Shown: positions 19,004 through 30,086, counted from the stretch's first letter. The stretch is 64,000 nucleotides of DNA from an uncultured Clostridia bacterium (GCA_947369085.1 CANBJR010000006.1:1-64000); one strand, 5' to 3'. Translations and numbers: made by a program. Notes: generated from the letters alone by a model not told the origin.

Positions 19004-21409
19004 TTACTGTCTTAGTGTTGCTACACCGCTTTTGTGTTGCGGTGCTATCTTTATGTTTTCCCATTCCTTTTCAGAAACTTTAATTGTATCATTGAAAGCA
19101 AGCGAAATAACGTCCTTAAAGCTTTCAACCGGTACAAAGTTTACTTTTTCTCTTACAACGCTGTCAATATCTTGTAAATCAGGTGTATTTCCTTTAGGAA
19201 TGATTACAGTATTGATTCCGTGTTTGTAAGCCGCCATACTTTTTTCTTTTAAACCGCCTATCGGTAAAACTTTGCCTCTTAGGGTGATTTCACCTGTCAT
19301 AGCAATATCGTGCCTTACAGGCTTTAAAGTTAAAGCAGAATAAATAGCTGTAGCCATAGTGATTCCTGCTGATGGTCCATCTTTCGGAATTGCACTTTCG
19401 GGAGCGTGAATGTGAATATCCTTGTCTTTATAAAACTCAGAGTCAATACCGAGAACCTCACAGTGACTTCTTATGCAGGTTATTGCCGTTTTTGCAGATT
19501 CCTGCATTACATCGCCGAGTGATCCTGTAAGCTCTATCTTCCCTGTTCCCTGCATTACTGCAACCTCAATCGGGAGAAGCTCTCCACCGACTGACGTCCA
19601 GGCAAGTCCGTTTAATACACCGATTTCATCTTTATCTGAATAATTATCGGAAAGATATTTTTTATGTCCGAGCATTTTCTCAATTGCATTTTCATCAATT
19701 TTAAAGCTTAGGACATCATCTTCAAGCTTTTTAACAGCACATTTTCTTAGAATTGAAGCAATAAGTCTTTCAAGCGTACGTACACCCGCTTCTCTTGTGT
19801 AAAAATCAATTAAGAAATATATGCCTTTTTGCGTAAACTTGACTTCTTTACTGTTAAAGCCGCATAAATCAAGTTGTTTTGGAATAAGATGTTTTTTAGC
19901 TATATTATACTTTTCTTCTCTTGTATAGCTGTTGATTTCAATAAGCTCCATTCTGTCGAGTAAAGGAGCAGGAATAGCTGAAACGTCATTCGCCGTTGTA
20001 ATAAACATAACATTTGACAAGTCAAACGGTATGTCAATATAGTGATCAACAAACTTATTATTTTGCTCACTGTCAAGCACTTCAAGAAGTGCCGATGTAG
20101 GATCGCCCTTATAATCGCTTGCAAGCTTGTCTATTTCGTCAAGAATAAGAACGGGATTGTTTGTTCCCACTGTCTGAACTGCCGACATAATTCTGCCCGG
20201 AATAGAGCCGATATATGTACGTCTGTGACCTCGAATTTCCGCCTCATCTTTCACACCGCCGAGAGCAATACGCTGGCTTTTTCTGCCTATTGCTTTTGCA
20301 ATAGACTGTGCTATTGAGGTTTTTCCCACCCCGGGAGGTCCTGCAAAACAGATAATCTGCCCTTTCTGCTTTTCACTAAGCTTCTTAACAGCAAGCTGCT
20401 CAATTATTCTGTCTTTAATTTTCTCAAGTCCAAAGTGACTTTTATCAAGTTCTTTACGAATTTTGGGAATTACAATCTTATCTTTTGACGAAATATTCCA
20501 CGGCAAATCAATTACTGTATCAAGGTAGGTTCTAATTACAGATGCTTCCTGACTGCCGTAAGGCATCTTCATAAGTTTACGGCACTCTTTAAAGAGTGTT
20601 TGTTGTGACTTCTCTGCAAGCTGAAGTTGTTCTATTTTTTTGAAATATTCCTCTGCTTCTGCTGATGGATTGTCGTCTTCCCCAAGTTCTTCTTCTATAA
20701 CACGTTTTTGCTCACGCAAAAAATATTTACGCTGACTTTCGTCAATTCTCTGTCTTGCTTTATTTAAAATTTCATCCTCTATTCTTAAAATAAAATTTTC
20801 ATTTACAAGAATATCCAAAATCTCCTCAAGACGATGAGTTTCCGGGAGAATTTCAAGGATTGATTGTTTAGTATGATAGTCAAGAATTAAATTTGAAGTA
20901 ATAAAATCCGCAAGCTCACCCGGGTATTTACAAAGCGCAACCTTAAAAATAATATCAGGAGGCATTTTGGGTGAAACGTCCATATACTTTTCAAATTCTT
21001 TTTTTACAGTTCTCATAAGGGCTGAATCACGGGCAGTCATTTGAAATGGTTCGTCCGCAACAGGTTTGATTTCAGCCATCAGGCACTTTTCGTCAAATAC
21101 AGGTGAAACAATTTTCGCTCTGTACTGACCCTCTATAACAATTCTCGTTGTATTTTCAGGCTGTTTAAGCACCTGTACTATTTTTGCAATTACACCTGTG
21201 CTGTATAAATCTATAATTGTGGGTTCGTTTTCCACAGCGTCCTTCTGGGCTGTAAGGAAAATGAGCTGGTCTTTTTTCATCGCTTTGTTAATTGCAGTAA
21301 TACTCTTTTTTCTTCCGACATCAAAATGTATTAATGACTTAGGAAACACGACCAAACCTCGAAGCGGAAGAACCGGTACAATTAAATTTTCATTCATATT
21401 AAAATCCAT
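19004..21409 (-). CDS. lon: ATP-dependent endopeptidase Lon
   Basis: 'PPGVGKTSIAQSIAKAIGRKSQRIALGGVKDEAEIRGHRRTYIGSIPGR', catalytic 'PKDGPSAGITMA'; SD AAAGGAAT places the start at 21409. Confidence 0.98.
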   Translation of the reverse strand: MDFNMNENLIVPVLPLRGLVVFPKSLIHFDVGRKKSITAINKAMKKDQLIFLTAQKDAVENEPTIIDLYSTGVIAKIVQVLKQPENTTRIVIEGQYRAKIVSPVFDEKCLMAEIKPVADEPFQMTARDSALMRTVKKEFEKYMDVSPKMPPDIIFKVALCKYPGELADFITSNLILDYHTKQSILEILPETHRLEEILDILVNENFILRIEDEILNKARQRIDESQRKYFLREQKRVIEEELGEDDNPSAEAEEYFKKIEQLQLAEKSQQTLFKECRKLMKMPYGSQEASVIRTYLDTVIDLPWNISSKDKIVIPKIRKELDKSHFGLEKIKDRIIEQLAVKKLSEKQKGQIICFAGPPGVGKTSIAQSIAKAIGRKSQRIALGGVKDEAEIRGHRRTYIGSIPGRIMSAVQTVGTNNPVLILDEIDKLASDYKGDPTSALLEVLDSEQNNKFVDHYIDIPFDLSNVMFITTANDVSAIPAPLLDRMELIEINSYTREEKYNIAKKHLIPKQLDLCGFNSKEVKFTQKGIYFLIDFYTREAGVRTLERLIASILRKCAVKKLEDDVLSFKIDENAIEKMLGHKKYLSDNYSDKDEIGVLNGLAWTSVGGELLPIEVAVMQGTGKIELTGSLGDVMQESAKTAITCIRSHCEVLGIDSEFYKDKDIHIHAPESAIPKDGPSAGITMATAIYSALTLKPVRHDIAMTGEITLRGKVLPIGGLKEKSMAAYKHGINTVIIPKGNTPDLQDIDSVVREKVNFVPVESFKDVISLAFNDTIKVSEKEWENIKIAPQHKSGVATLRQ

Positions 21410-21448
21410 TTTAATTCCTTTCATGGGTATAACTCAATAAAAAGTAAA

Positions 21449-21473
21449 AGCTGTATTGTTTGGCAATACAGCT
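21449..21473 (-). terminator. Terminator between clpX and lon
   Basis: AGCTGTATTG/CAATACAGCT followed on the minus strand by TTTTACTTTTT. Confidence 0.75.
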
Positions 21474-21486
21474 ATAATTTACATTA

Positions 21487-22824
21487 TCAAGATGCTGTGC
21501 TGCGCTTATGACGCTTCGTTGCATCTTTCTTTGACAAATTATTTAAATTGACCGACGGTTTATCTTTTCTTCTTGTAATCTGAGGCTGTGCATTATCTGT
21601 AACTACATCTTTTGTAATTATGATTTTTTCAATTGTGTTATCAGACGGAGTCTCAAACATAAGATCGGTAAGAATCTCCTCAATAATGCCACGCAAACCT
21701 CTTGCGCCGGTATGCTGCTCTTGCGCTTTCTGTGCAATTGATTTTAGAGCGTCCTCCTCAAAGTAAAGCTCAACATCATCAAGTTCAAAAAGCTTTTTAT
21801 ATTGAGCAACAATAGAATTTTTGGGAACGGTAAGAATTTTTACAAGCGCATCGGTATCAAGTCCGCTCAAAGCAGTAATAACGGGAAGTCTGCCGATAAG
21901 TTCGGGGATAATTCCGAATTTTACAAGATCATAAGCTGTAACGTCTTTCATCCAATCAGTTTCATCAAGTTCTTTTTTTGACTGAATAAGCGACTCAAAG
22001 CCGATTACAGAGGACCCCTTGCGCTTTTCAACGATTTTTTCAAGTCCGTCAAATGCTCCGCCGCAGATAAACAGTATATTTTTTGTGTCTATCTGCAAAA
22101 ATTCTTGCTGAGGATGCTTTCTGCCCCCCTGAGGAGGTACATTTGCAACAGTTCCTTCTACAATTTTAAGAAGCGCCTGTTGAACACCCTCGCCGCTTAC
22201 ATCACGAGTTATTGACGGATTCTCAGATTTCCTCGATATCTTGTCAATTTCATCAATGTAGATTATGCCTCTCTGAGCTTTTTCTATATCATAGTCAGCT
22301 GCCTGAATGAGTTTTAAGAGGATATTTTCAACATCTTCTCCAACATATCCGGCCTCAGTAAGAGTAGTAGCATCAGCAATTGCAAAAGGAACATCAAGCG
22401 CTTTTGCAAGCGTTTGTGCAAGTAAAGTTTTTCCTACACCTGTAGGACCCAAAAGCAAAACATTGCTCTTTGCAAACTCAACGCTGTCATCATTAGAAAA
22501 TGAACGCTTATAATGATTATATACAGCTACGCTCAATGTAACCTTTGCCAAATCCTGACCGATTACATATTCATCAAGAATAGCTTTGATTTCTTTAGGC
22601 TTTAAAAGTTCTGCGATGGAAGTTGCGGGTTCGGTTGAATCAGGGTGATTTTTAGATTCAATCTCCCTTTCAAGCTCACCTGACTCCTCAAGAATATTCA
22701 TACAAAGTTCAACACACCTGTCACAGATGTAAACACCGTTGCCTGCAATCAGACGTCCGACCATATCCTGCGGCTTGCCGCAAAATGAGCAATAAATATC
22801 CTTATCGTTGTTTTTATTAGCCAT
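21487..22824 (-). CDS. clpX: ATP-dependent Clp protease ATP-binding subunit ClpX
   Basis: Zinc-binding '[26 protein letters not shown]', '[16 protein letters not shown]', '[14 protein letters not shown]'. Confidence 0.98.
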   Translation of the reverse strand: MANKNNDKDIYCSFCGKPQDMVGRLIAGNGVYICDRCVELCMNILEESGELEREIESKNHPDSTEPATSIAELLKPKEIKAILDEYVIGQDLAKVTLSVAVYNHYKRSFSNDDSVEFAKSNVLLLGPTGVGKTLLAQTLAKALDVPFAIADATTLTEAGYVGEDVENILLKLIQAADYDIEKAQRGIIYIDEIDKISRKSENPSITRDVSGEGVQQALLKIVEGTVANVPPQGGRKHPQQEFLQIDTKNILFICGGAFDGLEKIVEKRKGSSVIGFESLIQSKKELDETDWMKDVTAYDLVKFGIIPELIGRLPVITALSGLDTDALVKILTVPKNSIVAQYKKLFELDDVELYFEEDALKSIAQKAQEQHTGARGLRGIIEEILTDLMFETPSDNTIEKIIITKDVVTDNAQPQITRRKDKPSVNLNNLSKKDATKRHKRSTAS

Positions 22825-22839
22825 CAGCCAATCCTCACC

Positions 22840-23421
22840 TTATCTTTTTTCAATAACCTTGTCAATAAGACCATATTCAAGAGCCTGCTGTGCAGTCATA
22901 AAGTTGTCACGATTTGTATCTCTTGCAATAACATCAATGGGTTGACCGGTGTTATCAGCAAGAATCTGATTCAAGCGCTGTTTCATATCAAGGATGTGTC
23001 TTGTATGAATTTCCATATCTGTAGCCTGACCTTGCGCACCGCCCGACGGCTGGTGAATCATAATATCACTGTTAGGAAGTGCAAGACGCTTGCCCTTTGT
23101 GCCTGCTGCAAGAAGAAATGCACCCATACTTGCAGCCATGCCCATACAAATTGTTGAAACATCACATTTGATGTAGTTCATTGTATCAAAAATCGCAAAG
23201 CCGTCAGTTACACTTCCTCCGGGACTATTGATGTAAAGACTAATGTCCTTTGTCGGATCCTGACTTTCAAGATAAAGAAGCTGAGCAACAACAACGCTTG
23301 CGCTGGCACTGTTTACTTCTTCATTTAACATAATTATTCTGTCATTTAAAAGACGTGAATAAATATCGTAGGAACGTTCACCTCTGTTGGTTTGTTCTAC
23401 TACATATGGTACCAATGCCAT
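22840..23421 (-). CDS. clpP: ATP-dependent Clp protease proteolytic subunit ClpP
   Basis: '[19 protein letters not shown]', '[16 protein letters not shown]', '[16 protein letters not shown]'. Confidence 0.98.
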   Translation of the reverse strand: MALVPYVVEQTNRGERSYDIYSRLLNDRIIMLNEEVNSASASVVVAQLLYLESQDPTKDISLYINSPGGSVTDGFAIFDTMNYIKCDVSTICMGMAASMGAFLLAAGTKGKRLALPNSDIMIHQPSGGAQGQATDMEIHTRHILDMKQRLNQILADNTGQPIDVIARDTNRDNFMTAQQALEYGLIDKVIEKR

Positions 23422-23474
23422 TCAAATCATAACCTTTCTTAAATATAATTAACGAAAATTTACAGTATATACAA

Positions 23475-24755
23475 TTACTTGATTACAGCTTTATCCTTAA
23501 TGAGCTTAAGAGCCTTTTCAACCTTAACGTCTTCTGTAAGAGATTCAGCAGGAACAGCAGCCTTAACTTTGTCGATTTCCATCTTGTAAGCGTCAGCCAT
23601 CTTCTGATATTCTTCATCAAGGTCAGCTTCTGTTACTTCGATATTTTCTTTCTTAGCAACAGTTTCAAGAGCAAGTCTTAATTTAACTCTCTTTTCAGCT
23701 TCTTCCTTGTACATACCCTTAAGGCCGTTTACATCCATACCCATATACTGCATATATGTGTTCATATCCATACCCTGAGCACGGAGACGCATTTCAAAAT
23801 CTCTTACCATCTCAGAAGCCTGATTGTCATACATTGCCTCAGGAATTTCACCCTCAAGAAGCTCCATAAGCTTGTTTGCAATCTGGTCATCAATATCCTT
23901 GTCAGCTTCTTCTTTGAGGCGATTTGCAATTGTTCCTTTAAGCTCTTCTTTATATTCATCAAGAGTTTCCTTTTCGGAAACGTCCTTTACAAAATCATCG
24001 TCAACTTCCGGAAGCTCTTTTGCCTTGATTTCGTGAAGCTTAATATTGAATTCAGCTTCCTTACCCTTAAGCTCTTCTGCCTGATAATCTTCGGGGAATG
24101 ATACAGTAATAGTAAACTCTTCATCAGTATTATGACCGATGATCTGCTCCTCAAATCCGGGAATAAAGTTGCCTGAACCAAGCTTTAAGTTATAGTTTTC
24201 AGCTTTGCCGCCATCAAAAGCTTCGCCGTCAACGAATCCTTCAAAGTCAATAACTGCAACGTCACCATCCTGAGCAGCTCTGTCTTCTACAGTAACCATT
24301 CTTGAGTTGCGATCTCTTACCTTTTCAATTTCTTCATCAACAAGTTCATCTGTTACTTCTGTTGATTTCTTTTCTACTTCAATACCTAAGTAATCATTGA
24401 TTTCCATATCAGGCTCAACAATGATTGTTGCTTTAAATGTAAAGCCGTCTTTGCCTGCTTCTACAGCTTCAAGACTTTCAACCTTAACGATTTTTACATC
24501 AGCTTCTTTTGCTGCTTCGTAAAGAGCATCAGGATAACAATCTTGCATTGCGTCCTCGTAGAAAACTTCAGTGCCGTACATTTTTTCTACAATTCTACGG
24601 GGAGCTTTGCCCTTTCTGAAGCCCTGAATGGAAATATTTTTAACCTGTCTTTTATAAACAGCGTTAATTGCTTTTTCAAATGTTTCTCCGTCAACATTTA
24701 CGACTAATTCGTATGTATTTGCCTGCTCTGCCTTTTTGCTTTCCTTTAATGCCAT
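23475..24755 (-). CDS. tig: Trigger factor
   Basis: 'VKNISIQGFRKGKAPRRIVEKMYG', FKBP-type domain 'DGDVAVIDFEGFVDGEAFDGGKAENYNLKLGSGNFIPGFE'. Confidence 0.97.
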   Translation of the reverse strand: MALKESKKAEQANTYELVVNVDGETFEKAINAVYKRQVKNISIQGFRKGKAPRRIVEKMYGTEVFYEDAMQDCYPDALYEAAKEADVKIVKVESLEAVEAGKDGFTFKATIIVEPDMEINDYLGIEVEKKSTEVTDELVDEEIEKVRDRNSRMVTVEDRAAQDGDVAVIDFEGFVDGEAFDGGKAENYNLKLGSGNFIPGFEEQIIGHNTDEEFTITVSFPEDYQAEELKGKEAEFNIKLHEIKAKELPEVDDDFVKDVSEKETLDEYKEELKGTIANRLKEEADKDIDDQIANKLMELLEGEIPEAMYDNQASEMVRDFEMRLRAQGMDMNTYMQYMGMDVNGLKGMYKEEAEKRVKLRLALETVAKKENIEVTEADLDEEYQKMADAYKMEIDKVKAAVPAESLTEDVKVEKALKLIKDKAVIK

Positions 24756-24849
24756 TATAAAATTCCTCCAATAGTTAATTTAAAAATAAATATCACTTTA
24801 TTATATCACAACATTTTGTTTTTGCCAATAGATAAAATAAATAAATTAT

Positions 24850-25539
24850 CTACCTAACCAACACCGGCATAAACGAAACTTTATCACAGGAAATCAGTTT
24901 TAAATCTATTCCCTTATAATTGCCTTCAATTGCGCTTTTTATTCCGCGCTGACCGTGGATATGGCCGTAATAGCATTTTTTAATGTTGTAACTTAAAAGA
25001 ACATTGACTATTTCTTTGCATTCAATTCCACCGAAAACCGGCGGATAATGAAGAAAAACAACAGGTGTTTTCCTTGTTTTTAATGCACTTTCAATTGATG
25101 CAGTCAATCTTCCGATTTCTCGGTTGAGCACCTTGATATCTTCAGGCGTATCATTTTCAAGAAACCATCCTCTTGTACCGCATATTGCGTAATCACCGCA
25201 CTCGTATGAGTTATTGAAAAGAATAGAGATTGAGTTCAGTGAGTTTTGAGCAAGAAACTTGTCAGTTTTACTCTTTGTTCCCCACCAATAGTCATGATTC
25301 CCTTTTAATAATATCTTTTTCCCCGGTAAATTGTCGATAAACTTAAAATCGACGTAAGTTTCTTCAAGTTTCATTGCCCAGGAAATATCACCGGCTATAA
25401 CAACAGTATCGTTATCTGTTACAATACTTTTCCAGTTTTTTTCGAGTCTTTGCGTGTAATCATTCCACCCGGTAAAGATATCCATTGGTTTATCCTCACC
25501 GAGTGAAAGATGTAAATCCGCAATAGCAAACAAAGACAT
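24850..25539 (-). CDS. Metallophosphoesterase
   Basis: 'FAIADLHLS', 'VIAGDISWA', 'LLKGNHDYWWG', 'YYGHIHGQR'. Confidence 0.92.
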   Translation of the reverse strand: MSLFAIADLHLSLGEDKPMDIFTGWNDYTQRLEKNWKSIVTDNDTVVIAGDISWAMKLEETYVDFKFIDNLPGKKILLKGNHDYWWGTKSKTDKFLAQNSLNSISILFNNSYECGDYAICGTRGWFLENDTPEDIKVLNREIGRLTASIESALKTRKTPVVFLHYPPVFGGIECKEIVNVLLSYNIKKCYYGHIHGQRGIKSAIEGNYKGIDLKLISCDKVSFMPVLVR

Positions 25540-27047
25540 TATTCTATGTTGAGTGCCTTAAGCACATAATCCTGCATTTCATTAACTTCGGTAACGTCTG
25601 AAAAACGTGAAGTTTTATTTTTAAGACCTGCAAGGGGTGCAGGAACAGGCATTCCTGTAATTTCGTTGAGCTTGTCAACCATTTCAAATTCAGTTTCGGG
25701 AAGCTCTCTTTCGGGAGCTACTGCCTGCAATACAGCCTTAGAGAACTTATAGGGACTTGCAGTTGAAGCGATTATCGCAGGTGTGCTGTCTCCTGTTTCA
25801 TTTACATATTGCTCATAAACATTTACTGCAACGGCTGTGTGTGTATCGCAGAGATAATTATCCTGCTCAAACAGTTTGCTTATTGTAGCCTTTGTCTGGA
25901 CATCATCACAATAGCCGCCAAAGAACTTGTCCTTAATTACATTCTTTACTTCGTCTGTAACCTCATATTTGCCCTCTGACTTAAGCTTATTCATCCAATC
26001 TCTTGTTGTTTCATCGCTGTTGCCCGAGAGATTGTATAATAGACGTTCAAGATTACTTGAAACAAGAATATCCATTGAGGGTGAAATTGTAGTATAAAAA
26101 CGTCTGTTTTTATCATATACACCTGTTCTTATGAAATCTGTAAGAACATTGTTTGAGTTTGAAGCACAGATAAACTTATTAATCGGAAGTCCCATAATGC
26201 TTGCATAGTAAGATGCGAGAATATTACCGAAGTTACCTGTAGGAACAACAACATTGATTTTTTCACCAAGTGCAATTTTTCCTGAATTTACCATATCGCA
26301 GTATGCAGAAATGTAATATACAATCTGAGGAAGAAGTCTGCCCCAGTTGATTGAGTTTGCAGATGAGAAAAGCATATTATTATCTGCAAGCTTTTGAGAA
26401 ACTTCAGGAGTAGTAAAGATTTTCTTAACGCCTGTCTGAGCATCATCAAAGTTGCCTTTTATGGCACAAACGTTAACATTTGCGCCTTCCTGTGTATTCA
26501 TCTGATGCTTCTGCATTGGGCTTACACCGTCAACAGGATAGAATACGAGAATTTTTGTATGGTCAACGTCCTTAAAACCTTCAAGAGCAGCCTTTCCTGT
26601 ATCGCCAGAGGTTGCAACAAGAATTACTGCGTCTTTACCGTCATAAGTCTTTTTGAGTGACTTTGTAAGAAGATGCGGAAGAATCTGAAGTGCCATATCC
26701 TTAAAGGCACACGTCGGGCCGTGCCAAAGTTCAAGAATATTAAGTGTATTGTTATTTAGATTACAAGTTTTTAAAGGAGCGGGATTTTCTCCGCCAAACT
26801 TTTCAGAAGCGTATGCTTTTTCAACGCAATCATTAATTTCTTCTTCTGTAAAATCAGTAAGAAAATCAGAGAAAACCTTTTTGGCTCTGCCCTTATAGTC
26901 AGTTTTTAAAAGAGCCTTAAACGTGTTCTCATCGTATTTTGGAAACTCCTGCGGAACAAACAAACCGCCGTCCTTTGAAATTCCCTGTGCGATAGCCTGA
27001 GCTGAGGAAACAACTTCCGCAGCATTTTGTGTGCTGTTGTATAACAT
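25539..27047 (-). CDS. thrC: Threonine synthase
   Basis: 'ELWHGPTCAFKDMALQILPHLL', 'VATSGDTGKAALEGF', 'VPTGNFGNILASYYA'. Confidence 0.96.
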   Translation of the reverse strand: MLYNSTQNAAEVVSSAQAIAQGISKDGGLFVPQEFPKYDENTFKALLKTDYKGRAKKVFSDFLTDFTEEEINDCVEKAYASEKFGGENPAPLKTCNLNNNTLNILELWHGPTCAFKDMALQILPHLLTKSLKKTYDGKDAVILVATSGDTGKAALEGFKDVDHTKILVFYPVDGVSPMQKHQMNTQEGANVNVCAIKGNFDDAQTGVKKIFTTPEVSQKLADNNMLFSSANSINWGRLLPQIVYYISAYCDMVNSGKIALGEKINVVVPTGNFGNILASYYASIMGLPINKFICASNSNNVLTDFIRTGVYDKNRRFYTTISPSMDILVSSNLERLLYNLSGNSDETTRDWMNKLKSEGKYEVTDEVKNVIKDKFFGGYCDDVQTKATISKLFEQDNYLCDTHTAVAVNVYEQYVNETGDSTPAIIASTASPYKFSKAVLQAVAPERELPETEFEMVDKLNEITGMPVPAPLAGLKNKTSRFSDVTEVNEMQDYVLKALNIE

Positions 27048-27129
27048 TGAAATCTCCCTTTCAAATGACTTCCATACTGAAAAAATGTAATCAAATACTC
27101 TTTTATCAGTATAAACTTAGAATATTTTA

Positions 27130-28068
27130 CTACATAATTCGCTTGTTGTCAAAGTTTTCAAAGAAATTAAGCGCATTTTCGTAAAAAATCTTTCTAATTA
27201 CGCTTTCTTTATAATTATCTTTTAAAAGCATTTCATAAATTTCTGTTAAACTCTCGCTTCCTGTTATGTCAACAGGAAGATTACAGCCGTCAAAATCAGT
27301 GCCAATGCAAACTGTATTTTCACCGCCAAGGGATAAAAATTTATCAATATGCTTTATTAAATCGTATTTATTTGCCGTATCAGAAAAATTGTTCAGAAAA
27401 TCTCTGTGAAAATTAACACCGACTATTCCTTTATTGTTTTTTATAATATTAAACTGTTCGTCAGTAAGGTTGCGCCTGTGATTTGTGACGGAACGTGAAT
27501 TTGAATGCGTTGCAATAAAAGGTCGGGTTGCAATCTTTGCGACATCATAAAAAAGCATTTCGCTTGCATGAGAAACGTCAACTACAATGTTGTTGTTTTC
27601 CATTTCAGAGATTACTTTTTGACCAAACTCGGTAATTCCTTGTGGATGCAATACACCTGCACCATCACCAACAATGTTTGAGTCATTCCACGTAAGAGTT
27701 ATAATCCTTACACCAAGTTTTGAAAATCTCTCAATATTTTTAATTTTACCGTTTAAAGCAGAAGAGTTTTCAATTGTAAAAAGTGCAGAATTTACGTTAT
27801 TTTTAAAACAATTGTAAACACTCTCGCCTTGTTCTATGAACTTTATACCGAGTCTTTTACACTCAGAAGTAAATTTTTTATGTGCAGAATAAAAAATCTG
27901 CTCTGCTTTTCCAGGGGAATAATCATCTGGAATCCAAATTGCGTAGCACTGTATTCTTTTATCGTCTTTATTAAGGGTCTGACTGACTTGCATAGAAGTA
28001 TCGTCAAGCGGCAAATTCTGTGTTACAGACTTGTATAATGTATCACAATGAAGGTCAAAAAGGTTCAT
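27130..28068 (-). CDS. Membrane dipeptidase family (peptidase M19)
   Basis: 'DLHCDTLYK', 'NNIVVDVSHASEMLFYDV', 'FIATHSNSRSVTNHRRNLTDEQ', 'IGTDFDGCNLP'. Confidence 0.92.
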   Translation of the reverse strand: MNLFDLHCDTLYKSVTQNLPLDDTSMQVSQTLNKDDKRIQCYAIWIPDDYSPGKAEQIFYSAHKKFTSECKRLGIKFIEQGESVYNCFKNNVNSALFTIENSSALNGKIKNIERFSKLGVRIITLTWNDSNIVGDGAGVLHPQGITEFGQKVISEMENNNIVVDVSHASEMLFYDVAKIATRPFIATHSNSRSVTNHRRNLTDEQFNIIKNNKGIVGVNFHRDFLNNFSDTANKYDLIKHIDKFLSLGGENTVCIGTDFDGCNLPVDITGSESLTEIYEMLLKDNYKESVIRKIFYENALNFFENFDNKRIM

Positions 28069-28077
28069 ATTCTTCTC

Positions 28078-28446
28078 CTATTCAAAAGCGCCTTCAATAT
28101 AATTGATATTTACAACTTTCAAATTATCAGCATTTACATAAACCTCACATACATCAAAGCGGCAGAATTTTTCAGTTTCATTTTCGGATAAATACATTGA
28201 AGCTGTTTTTATAATTTTAAGCTGTTTTTGTCGATTGACTGCCTCTGCCGCCGAGGTCATAGAATCGGTATGACGTGTTTTAACTTCTACAAAAGCAATG
28301 TAGTTTTTATTCTCCGCAATAATATCAATTTCTCCGTATCTTTTTTGGTAATTTCTTGCTAATATCTTATAATGTTTCTTTTTAAGAAGTTTAGCAACGT
28401 AATCCTCGCCAATTTGTCCTATACTTTGTGTAGAAAACTTTTTCAT
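28078..28446 (-). CDS. YraN/UPF0102 family protein
   Basis: 'GEDYVAKLLKKKHYKILARNYQKRYGEIDIIAENKNYIAFVEVKTR'. Confidence 0.93.
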   Translation of the reverse strand: MKKFSTQSIGQIGEDYVAKLLKKKHYKILARNYQKRYGEIDIIAENKNYIAFVEVKTRHTDSMTSAAEAVNRQKQLKIIKTASMYLSENETEKFCRFDVCEVYVNADNLKVVNINYIEGAFE

Positions 28447-29042
28447 TTTAATATATTTTTAAGAAAGCTCATTCTATGATACGGACAAGGACCGTATTTT
28501 TGAATTGCCTCTCTATGAGCAGCCGTCCCGTATCCCTTGTGTTTATCAAACTGGTATTGCGGATATTCTTTTGCATATTCATAAAGGAGTCTGTCTCTTG
28601 AAACCTTGGCAAGTATTGACGCACAAGCAATTGACATAGATTTTGCGTCACCCTTTATAATAGTTTCACCGTCAATATCAAGCTGAGGCATTTTATTTCC
28701 GTCAATCATAGCATAATCAGCTTTAACATCAAGACCTTCAACAGCTCTTTTCATAGCAAGCATAGTTGCATTCAAAATATTAATGCTTTCGATTTCTTCA
28801 ACGCTTGCATACGCTATACAATATGAAACAGCAGTTTCCTTTATTACATCGAAAAGTGCTTTACGCATTTTCTCGCTGAGTTTTTTGGAATCATTCACTC
28901 CATCAATAAAAGTATTTGCAGGTAAAATTACCGCAGCGGCACAAACAGGACCTGCAAGAGGCCCCCTGCCAGCTTCGTCAACTCCGCAAATCGCTTTATA
29001 GCCCTTTGATAAAGCATTTTGTTCATATTCAATCCAATTCAT
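28443..29042 (-). CDS. rnhB: Ribonuclease HII
   Basis: 'ICGVDEAGRGPLAGPVCAAAVIL', 'DSKKLSEKMR', 'HKGYGTAAHREAIQKYGPCPYHR'. Confidence 0.97.
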   Translation of the reverse strand: MNWIEYEQNALSKGYKAICGVDEAGRGPLAGPVCAAAVILPANTFIDGVNDSKKLSEKMRKALFDVIKETAVSYCIAYASVEEIESINILNATMLAMKRAVEGLDVKADYAMIDGNKMPQLDIDGETIIKGDAKSMSIACASILAKVSRDRLLYEYAKEYPQYQFDKHKGYGTAAHREAIQKYGPCPYHRMSFLKNILK

Positions 29043-29929
29043 TTTAACACCCCATTAGGCATTTCAACTGTAATTCTTCCGAGCTTTGCGCTTCTGAACT
29101 CATCAAGCAGCATAATGGCAGCCCTTTCGGTATTGACTTCTCCGCCTGAAATGAGCATACCTCTTTTTTTAGCAATTATTTTTAGCAATTCATAAGAATC
29201 AATACTGTCAAAGTCAGTTTCTTCAAGCTTAAAACGTGCAATAAAGTCGGAAGGCTTGAGTCCTTTTAAAAAGTCAAGCAACCTTATCGCCAAAAGCTCA
29301 ATATCAAGAATCTGATCCTTAACTGCTCCTGTAAACGCAAGATGCTCTCCGACAATTTTGTCGTTGAATTTTGGCCACAAAACGCCCGGAGTATCAAGCA
29401 TTTCTAAATTTTTTGCGATTGTAAACCATTGATTACCTCTTGTAACACCCGGTCTGTCCTCAACCTTTGCACGGTTTTGTTTGGCGATTTTATTAATAAA
29501 AGATGATTTTCCAACATTTGGTATTCCCACAATCATAATCCTCATAGTGGGATTAACCATTCCCTTTGATTTAAGACGATTGATTCTTTCACTCATAACC
29601 TTATTGACTGCCGGAGCAAATTTTTTAAGTCCTTTGCCGCTTTTGCAGTCAACAGCAATTGCAGTTGTTCCCTGCTTTTCAAAATGGTCAATCCACATTT
29701 TTGTTGCAGTCTGATTAGCCATATCGCATTTATTGAGTAAAATTATTCTCGGTTTATTTTGAATTAGCTTTGCAAGGTCAGGGTTTCGGCTGCTAATGGG
29801 TATTCTTGCATCTATTATCTCGGCAACAGCGTCAACAAGCTTTATGCTTGCCTGAATCTGTCGTTTTGTTTTGGTCATATGACCGGGAAACCACTGTATA
29901 TTCTGCATTTCGCTCATATTAATTGCCAT
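29039..29929 (-). CDS. rbgA: Ribosome biogenesis GTPase RbgA/YlqF
   Basis: Circularly permuted GTPase 'QWFPGHMTKTKRQI', 'LLNKCD', 'GIPNVGKSSFIN', 'DTPGVLWPK'. Start uncertain (29944 GTG or 29929 ATG). Confidence 0.95.
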   Translation of the reverse strand: MAINMSEMQNIQWFPGHMTKTKRQIQASIKLVDAVAEIIDARIPISSRNPDLAKLIQNKPRIILLNKCDMANQTATKMWIDHFEKQGTTAIAVDCKSGKGLKKFAPAVNKVMSERINRLKSKGMVNPTMRIMIVGIPNVGKSSFINKIAKQNRAKVEDRPGVTRGNQWFTIAKNLEMLDTPGVLWPKFNDKIVGEHLAFTGAVKDQILDIELLAIRLLDFLKGLKPSDFIARFKLEETDFDSIDSYELLKIIAKKRGMLISGGEVNTERAAIMLLDEFRSAKLGRITVEMPNGVLK

Positions 29930-30060
29930 AGCCTTTCTGCCCACAAATAGTAATTAAAATTTCCTACAACCTTACTATGGGCGGATAAGGCGTAAATGGT
30001 AATTTAGCCATTGCTCGTTGTCGTTTGAGGCAAACTGAGCGGGCAATATAATTTATATAG
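29930..30060 (-). promoter_or_regulatory. Structured intergenic/leader element upstream of rbgA
   Basis: Several nested inverted repeats: TTGCCCG/CGAGCAA with inner GTTTG/CAAAC; ATGG/CCAT; GCCCA-AGTAA/TTACT-TGGGC close to the rbgA start. Confidence 0.4.
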
Positions 30061-30081
30061 TGTGAATTTTCACACTATATC
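30057..30081 (-). terminator. Hairpin downstream of lepB
   Basis: ATATAGTGTGAA/TTCACACTATAT immediately after the lepB stop; weak T-tract. Confidence 0.55.
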
Positions 30082-30086
30082 ATCCT

